NCBI RefSeq assembly: GCF_003574475.2
Contig: NZ_QLIS02000001.1
Coordinates: 372,001-436,000 of the forward strand
Length of the DNA: 64,000 nt
From: Pseudofrancisella aestuarii
GTDB taxonomy: Bacteria; Pseudomonadota; Gammaproteobacteria; Francisellales; Francisellaceae
Reading direction: 5' to 3'
The position numbers were made by a program, and so were the translations under genes. The notes below the pieces were generated by a model, which searched no databases, was not told the DNA's origin, and saw only the letters and a list, made by a program, of their open reading frames with translations. Of this stretch, positions 58,006 to 64,000 are shown one piece after another. Every line of letters begins with the position of its first letter. Position 1 is the stretch's first letter.

Positions 58006-58611
58006 ATGCAAAACAATATACTTTCACCTAAAATAATTGCAGTAATAGATTCTTTAAGAAAACTTCCTAGTATTGGAAAAAAGACCTCTCAAAGATTAGC
58101 TTTACATCTTTTAGATAAATCTCCAGATACAGCTATTCAAATTGCTAATTCATTATTAGAAGCCGTTAATCATATTCAAAAATGTAGCATTTGCCAAATA
58201 TTAACTGAATCAGATATTTGTGATATTTGCCTAAATGACAGAAGAGATAGCTCTAAATTATGTATTATCGAGAATATGCTTGATTTAATTGCTATTGAAG
58301 AAGCAAATATTTTTAAAGGAAAATATTTCGTATTAAACGGAAGGCTTTCCCCCCTAGATGGAATTGGTCCCAAAGAGCTTAAGCTAGACCTTCTAGAGAA
58401 AATCATAACATCCAGAAAGGTTGAAGAAATAATACTTGCTATAAGCCCAACCGTAGAAGGTGAAACTACTGCACACTTTATATCTGAAATGATTCGAAAT
58501 AAGGATATTAAAATTACCAGAATTGGTTTTGGTGTTCCTTTTGGAGGAGAACTTGAGTATCTAGATCAGCAAACGATATCTCATGCATTTAACTGTAGAA
58601 CAAATATTTAA
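58006..58611 (+). CDS. recR: Recombination mediator RecR
   Basis: A 201-residue RecR: N-terminal HhH (LPSIGKKTSQRLALHLL), zinc finger CSICQILTESDICDIC, and Toprim domain (LCIIENMLDLIAIEE ... AISPTVEGETTAHFI). With RecF/O it loads RecA at gaps. Its stop overlaps the spoT stop by four bases in a convergent arrangement. Confidence 0.95.
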   Translation: MQNNILSPKIIAVIDSLRKLPSIGKKTSQRLALHLLDKSPDTAIQIANSLLEAVNHIQKCSICQILTESDICDICLNDRRDSSKLCIIENMLDLIAIEEANIFKGKYFVLNGRLSPLDGIGPKELKLDLLEKIITSRKVEEIILAISPTVEGETTAHFISEMIRNKDIKITRIGFGVPFGGELEYLDQQTISHAFNCRTNI

Positions 58612-60722
58612 TCTTTATTTAAACCTCTTTCAGCATTTAGACAAATATCTAATTTCCTAATAGCCCTAGATAGTAAATAGAATTCTTTTGTATCTTTAAC
58701 AATTATTACAGCCTCTAAAACAGCAACCGAATTACTCATACTTAAAACGCTGAAGCTTCTAATATCAACACCCTCTCTTGCAAAAGCAGTTGTGATTTTT
58801 GCTATTGCACCTGATATATTGTTTATTGTAATAATCATCCTAGCTCTGAAACTAGCCTCATCACCATCATGAGAAACCCATTTAGCAAAAGTCTCTTTAG
58901 AGCCTTCTTTAGCTAAATCTCTATAAGCAATATTACAACTTGATCTGTGAACTTTAGTACCTTCTCCTGAAACTATAACCGCTTTTACATCATCGTTTGG
59001 AATAGGTAAACAACAGTTTGCTATCCTAAGATCATCACCATATCTAATTCTTATCACAGTTTCATCAAATTCTTCTTCTTTTATAGAATCTGATATATGT
59101 TTAACAATAAAGTCTATAAAGTTATCTTTCTCAACTAATCCGAGACCTATATCCAAATAAAATCTGTTTATTGTTTCTATACTTTCATAATTATATAAAG
59201 CACCATCAACCACTTCAGATGGAATTTCTTCTATATTTATATCAAATTTAGCTAATTCATTAGAGATAATCTCTTTACCTCTAATATAGTTTTCATTCGT
59301 ACTTTGTTCTTTTATATATGATCTTATAGAAGCTTTTGCTCTGCCTGTAACTACAAAATTCAGCCATGCCGGATTTGGATCAGCTACGGGTGATGTAATA
59401 ATTTCAACGCTATCTCCTTGTTTAAGCCTATAGTTTAAAGGAACATTTTTTCTATTAACTTTTGCCCCTAGACATCTATTCCCTACAGCTGTATGAATGT
59501 AGTATGCAAAATCAACACATGTAGAACCTGCTGGTAATTCTATAATTTCTCCATTTGGAGTAAATACAAACACATCATTATCAAACAGATCTTTTTTTAC
59601 ATTTTCTAAAAACTCTACAGAACTAGCTGTATACACTTGTATATCAGAAATTCTCTTAAGCCATTTTTTAAGAGACTTATCACTCTTCTCATCTGACTTA
59701 TAGCTCCAATGAGCTGCTACTCCAAATTCTGCAGACTCATCCATTCTTTGAGTCTTAATTTGTATTTCCATTGGAATATTATATGGACCTAAAACTACTG
59801 TATGTAAAGATTTATATCCATTTACTTTTGGTGTAGCTATATAGTCTTTAAACTTTTGTGGAACAGGTTTATAAGCTTCATGAACTTTACCTAAAGCAAC
59901 ATAACAATCTATTCTTCTAGGAACTATTACTTTATAAGCATACATATCCATTATTTCAGAAAAAGGCATTCCTTTTTTCTTCATTTTATTATAAATACTA
60001 TAAAGGGTCTTTTTTCTACCTTTTATACTCTTATCTGTAATTAATGTACCAAGCCTTTTACTTAAAGTTTCTTTTACTTCATAGAATACTTTTTCTTTAT
60101 TTTTTTCTACTTGTCTAACTCTTTCTTCTAGGATCCTATAACGGTACGGATACATTCCTTCAAATGCTAAAGTTTCTAATTGTTCTTTTAATGTATTGAT
60201 ACCTAGTCTATGAGCTATAGGTGCAAAAACTTCTAAAGTCTCTTTTGATATTCTTCTTTTCTTTTCTGGCTTTAATGGAGCTAATGTCCTCATATTATGA
60301 AGCCTATCAGCAAGCTTTATAAAAATCACTCTAACATCTTTTGTAACAGACAATAACATTTTTCTGAAATTTTCAGCTTGTTGCTCTGCTCTATTTTTAT
60401 GCCTAATTTGAGTAAGTTTCGTAACCCCTTCCACTAATTCTGCAACTTTAATCCCAAATTTATTTTTTATATCTATAAAAGTATATTCTGTATCTTCTAT
60501 AACATCGTGTAGTAGTGCTGCAATTATTGTATCTGCATCTAACATCATGTCTGCTAAGATACATGCCACAGCAACAGGGTGTGTAAAATATGGTTCTCCG
60601 GAGCTTCTAACTTGCGTTTCATGAGCATCTGCGCCAAAGATATATGCTTCAGCAATCTTTAATCTGTCAGATTCAGATAAGTATTCACAAATTAATTTAT
60701 TTAAATGATAAAAGCTAAACAT
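58608..60722 (-). CDS. spoT: Bifunctional (p)ppGpp synthetase/hydrolase SpoT
   Basis: A 704-residue RSH protein. The N-terminal HD domain has an intact hydrolase motif (LLHDVIEDTEYT, H72 D73), so it can hydrolyse ppGpp; then the synthetase domain (DMYAYKVIVP ... KDYIATPKVNGYKSLHT), TGS (VFTPNGEIIELPAGSTCVDFAYYIHT) and C-terminal ACT domain. The presence of an intact HD marks SpoT rather than RelA. It controls the stringent response, which in Francisella affects virulence gene expression. Confidence 0.94.
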   Translation of the reverse strand: MFSFYHLNKLICEYLSESDRLKIAEAYIFGADAHETQVRSSGEPYFTHPVAVACILADMMLDADTIIAALLHDVIEDTEYTFIDIKNKFGIKVAELVEGVTKLTQIRHKNRAEQQAENFRKMLLSVTKDVRVIFIKLADRLHNMRTLAPLKPEKKRRISKETLEVFAPIAHRLGINTLKEQLETLAFEGMYPYRYRILEERVRQVEKNKEKVFYEVKETLSKRLGTLITDKSIKGRKKTLYSIYNKMKKKGMPFSEIMDMYAYKVIVPRRIDCYVALGKVHEAYKPVPQKFKDYIATPKVNGYKSLHTVVLGPYNIPMEIQIKTQRMDESAEFGVAAHWSYKSDEKSDKSLKKWLKRISDIQVYTASSVEFLENVKKDLFDNDVFVFTPNGEIIELPAGSTCVDFAYYIHTAVGNRCLGAKVNRKNVPLNYRLKQGDSVEIITSPVADPNPAWLNFVVTGRAKASIRSYIKEQSTNENYIRGKEIISNELAKFDINIEEIPSEVVDGALYNYESIETINRFYLDIGLGLVEKDNFIDFIVKHISDSIKEEEFDETVIRIRYGDDLRIANCCLPIPNDDVKAVIVSGEGTKVHRSSCNIAYRDLAKEGSKETFAKWVSHDGDEASFRARMIITINNISGAIAKITTAFAREGVDIRSFSVLSMSNSVAVLEAVIIVKDTKEFYLLSRAIRKLDICLNAERGLNKD

Positions 60723-60780
60723 AAGAACCTATTATATAAACTTATATAAATATAATAATTAGATTTAAAGATCAAAGCAA

Positions 60781-61962
60781 TTATTTAGTTTTATAGGAAA
60801 TAAGATATCTTCTTGAAAGAATTGCTACTACAGTTATTAATATAATATCTATAATTAGTAGTATAGCAGCCAATGTTGTATTATATTTTTTTTGTGCAAA
60901 TATAGCACCCTGTCCAGGAGGCACCATTGTGTTAGGGTTGTAGGCAACTCCATACTTCTCAACAATAGAGGAGTTGATATCTCTAATATTAACAACTGGA
61001 ATGCCTTCTTTTAAATAGTTAACTGCTACTGAGTTTATATTTTTATATTCAGGAGGTAGTTTCTTTGTTATCCCTGGTGGAAAGCTAGGAATACGTACAA
61101 ATTTTTTATTTTCTTTTTTATCATCGCTCTCTTTCGTAGCCTTATCATCAGTATCTATTTGTTTAAGACCAATAGAAGCCATATTCCCACCAACGTTAAT
61201 ATAAGCTTCTATTTTATCTTCTCCAGCAGCTTTTTTATAAAGTTCCATTCTTGTTTTTATTGATGTATTAGTTGAATCTTTATAAGGAACATTTATCAAT
61301 TTATAACCATTTCTTTTAACAGCATCATTTAATTTCAATATAGCTGCTGGTGACATTCCATAACCAGTATCTCTTGAACCTCCTAAAGTAATGCCTAAAA
61401 TAGGATAATCAAAAACTCCATTTTTAACCAAATTCTTATAAATATCTGGCCATGTGAAATCTGGTCTATTTGCGCCAAACTGAGAAGCCCCAGCTGAAAA
61501 AATAATAATGGGCTTAAGTTTTAAGGCTTTGATAGCAGATAGCATTCCTATATCTAAAGCTGGATATGAGCCAGTTTCTTGAACAGCCACTACATCACCT
61601 TCTTTTAAATCTAACTGCGTTAACCAACTAACAAATAAAGCTGCTATATTAGGATTTACTGATGACCTTTTAGCATAAAGATCTCCTGAGTCAGTTGTAA
61701 TTTCCGTCATAGATTCACCAATCAAACCAGTACAAGAAACATCGCCAACCTTACTACAATAGTAACCTTTCGACAAAAATTCTCTTTGCGTAGTTTTAAA
61801 AGCATTAAAAGCAATATTTGCAGCTTCTAGTTTTTGTGTCATTCCTTTATTTTCTACAACAAGGTTTCCTTCAACTATATATAAAGAAACTATCATAAAT
61901 ACACATAAGAAAACTATAATGTAACGTGACAAAAATTTTCTATGCCAATACATATTTTTCAT
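60781..61962 (-). CDS. Poly-gamma-glutamate system protein (PgsW; CapA of the Francisella capBCA locus)
   Basis: A 393-residue protein with an N-terminal membrane segment (about 13-31) and a C-terminal one (about 365-387). The middle (AALFVSWLTQLDLKEGDVVAVQETGSYPALDI ... IIFSAGASQFGANRPDFTWPD) fits the poly-gamma-glutamate system protein family found beside pgsB-pgsC. In Francisella it is called CapA although it does not resemble Bacillus CapA. One base separates it from capC. Confidence 0.85.
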   Translation of the reverse strand: MKNMYWHRKFLSRYIIVFLCVFMIVSLYIVEGNLVVENKGMTQKLEAANIAFNAFKTTQREFLSKGYYCSKVGDVSCTGLIGESMTEITTDSGDLYAKRSSVNPNIAALFVSWLTQLDLKEGDVVAVQETGSYPALDIGMLSAIKALKLKPIIIFSAGASQFGANRPDFTWPDIYKNLVKNGVFDYPILGITLGGSRDTGYGMSPAAILKLNDAVKRNGYKLINVPYKDSTNTSIKTRMELYKKAAGEDKIEAYINVGGNMASIGLKQIDTDDKATKESDDKKENKKFVRIPSFPPGITKKLPPEYKNINSVAVNYLKEGIPVVNIRDINSSIVEKYGVAYNPNTMVPPGQGAIFAQKKYNTTLAAILLIIDIILITVVAILSRRYLISYKTK

Positions 61963-61963
61963 T

Positions 61964-62428
61964 TTATATCCCTACTATTTGTGGACCTATTAATACAATT
62001 AACAATAAACGGATTATTACAGATGCTATCAATAGAGAACCTATTGTCTCTATAAGCCCTTGTCTATCTATAGATAAGGTAATTAATCCTGGTATGATAT
62101 ATCCAATAACTTGTAAATCACTAGAGAAGTAGCTTGCACCAATATATGGAGCAACAAAGATATTTGACAAATAACCTATAATAAAAGAAAGCAAAACTGT
62201 TAATGCTATCCTTCTTCTTCCATAGATAATCATAAATTTAGACATAAAGCGTATAATACCAAAAATAATTATTGAAATTATTATAGTTATTATAACTCTA
62301 TCAGGAGCACCCATTTCTAAAGCAAAATAACCAGGTACAACCATACCTCCGGTAGAAAGCCCTAGAAATGAAACAAATATTAAACCAACGACAAGACCAA
62401 TTCCTATCGAGAGAGTTAACGGATCCAT
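61964..62428 (-). CDS. capC: Poly-gamma-glutamate synthesis membrane protein CapC/PgsC
   Basis: About 154 residues from ATG 62428, which has AAGGAG at 9-nt spacing (a TTG two codons upstream is less likely). It contains four to five membrane segments, GGMVVPGYFALEM being the PgsC/CapC signature, and IPGLITLSIDRQG. Pairs with CapB as the ligase membrane partner. Confidence 0.92.
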   Translation of the reverse strand: MDPLTLSIGIGLVVGLIFVSFLGLSTGGMVVPGYFALEMGAPDRVIITIIISIIIFGIIRFMSKFMIIYGRRRIALTVLLSFIIGYLSNIFVAPYIGASYFSSDLQVIGYIIPGLITLSIDRQGLIETIGSLLIASVIIRLLLIVLIGPQIVGI

Positions 62429-62450
62429 AAACAATTACTCCTTAAACAAA

Positions 62451-63665
62451 TTAAACTTCTAAATTATGCTTCTTTTTATGTTCATTATCACAAAAATCAA
62501 CTAATTGCATACCTATATCTTTAATATTCCCAACACCAACCAAGATATATGAATCGCCAGAATTAGCCACTATAGTTTTATTTAAAATCTCTATTGGTGT
62601 CATTTCTTCACAAATAACTACTTTTGCCATAGGCTTACTAAGTACTTTTGCATATTTTTTATAAAAAGAAGTAAAGACCTCTGTTCCTGTACCAATAAGC
62701 ACAATAAGATCTTGAGTTTGCCATTCTAAAGCTGCTTCTGCCATTTGTTTAGATCTGTCTTCCCTATCATCTCTACAGTTAACAACAAGAACTTTTTTAT
62801 CACAGGCCTCATATTTGCTACAAAGTTTATCCCAAAGCATTTTTGTAGATACAGGATCATTTGCTGCAAAAGCATTTGCAAAATTAATCTCTTTACCTTG
62901 GATATCAAAATTATACTCTGTCATAGCCCCTGGATCTGGAGTTGCTTCCCACATGCCTTTTAAAGCAACATCTCTTGGAATTCCAAGATCATCTGTCACT
63001 TTTAAAGCCAAAGCTACATTAATTTTAAATTCTGAATAAACAAACTTATTAATTTCTTCGTCTGTTATTTTTTCAGCATCTTCTGGAGTAGCGACTATAA
63101 GCTCTGTACCTCTATCCTTACATGCATACTTAAAAAAATCTAAATGAACATCTTCAGCAGTGAAATATTTTGTCCCAACAGGAACTGTCCCAGCTAAGGC
63201 TTTCGCAACATCTCTTTCAGCAGGACCCATAACATCTAAATGGTCTGGACGCGCATTTGTCAAAACTCCATGAGTAGCTCTCACTAACTTTCTTTCACAA
63301 AGAGATTGTAAAAGAGGTTGTAAAGCCATACATTCAATAATAATAGCATCCGCTTTTGCTTTTCTTGCTTTAAAAAGTATTTTTATCTGCTCTGCAATAT
63401 TACTATAACCTATTCTAAAAACTGGTGTTTCAGAACCATCCACATCTATGTATCTTGCTAATGTTCCTGTTGTTTTAGCAACAGTTCTATAACCACCAGC
63501 TCTAACACCTGCAGCTATTAGTCTAGCTACACTTGATTTCCCTCTAGTTCCATTAACATGAATTCTTATAGGAACACTTTTTATACTTTTATTGTGAAAA
63601 ATATTTTCTATTATTAAATACACAGCTAAAGCCACAAAAACGCCAGCAACTAATAAAAAGTCCAA
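62451..63665 (-). CDS. capB: Poly-gamma-glutamate synthase CapB/PgsB
   Basis: A 404-residue Mur-ligase-like amide ligase beginning with TTG (AAGGA 8 bp upstream). The N-terminal membrane segment is followed by P-loop VNGTRGKSSVARLI (residues 37-50) and the ATP ligase core RPDHLDVMGP. In Bacillus CapB adds D/L-glutamate to the poly-gamma-glutamate chain. In Francisella this locus is known to matter for virulence, though a PGA capsule has not been generally shown. Confidence 0.95.
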   Translation of the reverse strand: MDFLLVAGVFVALAVYLIIENIFHNKSIKSVPIRIHVNGTRGKSSVARLIAAGVRAGGYRTVAKTTGTLARYIDVDGSETPVFRIGYSNIAEQIKILFKARKAKADAIIIECMALQPLLQSLCERKLVRATHGVLTNARPDHLDVMGPAERDVAKALAGTVPVGTKYFTAEDVHLDFFKYACKDRGTELIVATPEDAEKITDEEINKFVYSEFKINVALALKVTDDLGIPRDVALKGMWEATPDPGAMTEYNFDIQGKEINFANAFAANDPVSTKMLWDKLCSKYEACDKKVLVVNCRDDREDRSKQMAEAALEWQTQDLIVLIGTGTEVFTSFYKKYAKVLSKPMAKVVICEEMTPIEILNKTIVANSGDSYILVGVGNIKDIGMQLVDFCDNEHKKKHNLEV

Positions 63666-63755
63666 AACTACATCCTTATATTGACAATAAGATATCGGCT
63701 AAGATTATATCACTATAAAAGATTTATATAAAGTAACAGATAAAATGTATATTCA

Positions 63756-64000
63756 CTACACTTCTTTAAATCTTGTTTCCGGCATATAGTAAACTATTGG
63801 AATCATTATTATTGATGAAATGATCAATAACCAAGCAGGAGCTGATGCACTACCGACAACAACTAATAATAAAGTCGCAACGAAAGGTACTGTCCCACCA
63901 AAAAAAGAATTTCCTATATTATAGCTCAAAGCATTACCACTATAGCGATATCTAGCTTGAAATAACTCTGGGGCTGCTGCACCATATGAACCCCAAATTA
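63756..64000 (-). CDS. MHS/MFS-family transporter, C-terminal part (cut by window edge)
   Basis: Reading the minus strand into the window gives an 80-residue end of a transporter: WGSYGAAAPELFQARYRYSGNALSYNIG, then two membrane segments and a Glu/Lys tail (YMPETRFKEV) before the stop at 63756. PELFQARYRYSG and the YMPET end are typical of metabolite:H+ symporters (ProP-like MHS family). Substrate unknown. Downstream of it is capB. Confidence 0.82.
   Translation of the reverse strand, partial: IWGSYGAAAPELFQARYRYSGNALSYNIGNSFFGGTVPFVATLLLVVVGSASAPAWLLIISSIIMIPIVYYMPETRFKEV

Overview
This 64 kb window is chromosomal DNA of very low GC content. It most probably comes from a member of the Francisellaceae (Francisella or a close relative). 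The evidence is the combination of a capB-capC-pgsW ('capBCA') cluster next to an MHS/MFS transporter, a MetI-MetQ fusion permease, an eno-ftsB-ispD block, tgt-yajC-secD-secF, and many small secreted proteins without wider homologues that I recognise. The species is not decided, and gene order alone does not match one reference genome that I can recall with confidence. Most of the window is ordinary housekeeping DNA. Accessory or decaying DNA is concentrated at about 51.6-54.2 kb, downstream of a tRNA-Val gene.

Layout. 0-6.5 kb: ffh (cut by the window edge), a TauE/SafE exporter with its DUF1634 partner, infA, a LysO-type amino acid exporter, a GadC-like APC permease and trkA. 6.6-10.4 kb: an Rrf2-type Fe-S regulator followed by sufB-sufC-sufD, with no cysteine desulfurase behind them. 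10.5-20 kb: a GH3 beta-glucosidase, a hotdog thioesterase, a periplasmic beta-propeller, a three-gene envelope locus (triple-TPM protein plus two LemA paralogues) and two unrecognised secreted proteins. 20-25.5 kb: mutT diverging from yqgE-ruvX-leuS-lptE-cutC, where lptE carries an in-frame 15-bp tandem repeat. 25.5-32.4 kb: an MFS transporter, carbonic anhydrase, ansA, rnhA, a YafS-like protein, aroA, rpoH and an SH3 protein. 32.4-37 kb: secF, secD, yajC and tgt. 37-42.7 kb: plsY, metN and metIQ, then ispD, ftsB and eno on the other strand. 42.7-44.8 kb: a secreted GGCT-fold protein and a CsbD plus LEA-like stress pair behind a near-consensus promoter. 44.8-51.5 kb: hemL, gshB, fmt, an anchored protein, rlmKL and an outer-membrane barrel. 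51.6-54.2 kb: tRNA-Val(GAC), a small secreted peptide, degraded sequence, an MFS exporter and a frameshifted remnant. 54.2-60.7 kb: yjdM/phnA-like, small envelope proteins, gcvH, murG, ybaB, recR and spoT. 60.7-64 kb: pgsW, capC, capB and the end of an MHS-family transporter.

How genes work together. SRP (ffh) and SecDF-YajC serve protein export. SufBCD under the Rrf2 regulator builds Fe-S clusters. MetN and MetIQ form one D/L-methionine importer. CapB, CapC and PgsW resemble the poly-gamma-glutamate ligase/export machinery. YbaB-RecR and RuvX belong to DNA repair and nucleoid functions. LptE, MurG, PlsY and LemA/TPM act in envelope biogenesis.

Nothing here is a clear defence island, CRISPR array, prophage or complete insertion sequence. 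The most interesting items are the triple-TPM/LemA locus, the repeat-expanded LptE, the CsbD/LEA-like stress operon, the suf operon without sufS, and the degraded zone after tRNA-Val. Start sites were moved from the longest open frame to an internal codon wherever a Shine-Dalgarno sequence or signal peptide favoured it; this is stated in each entry.
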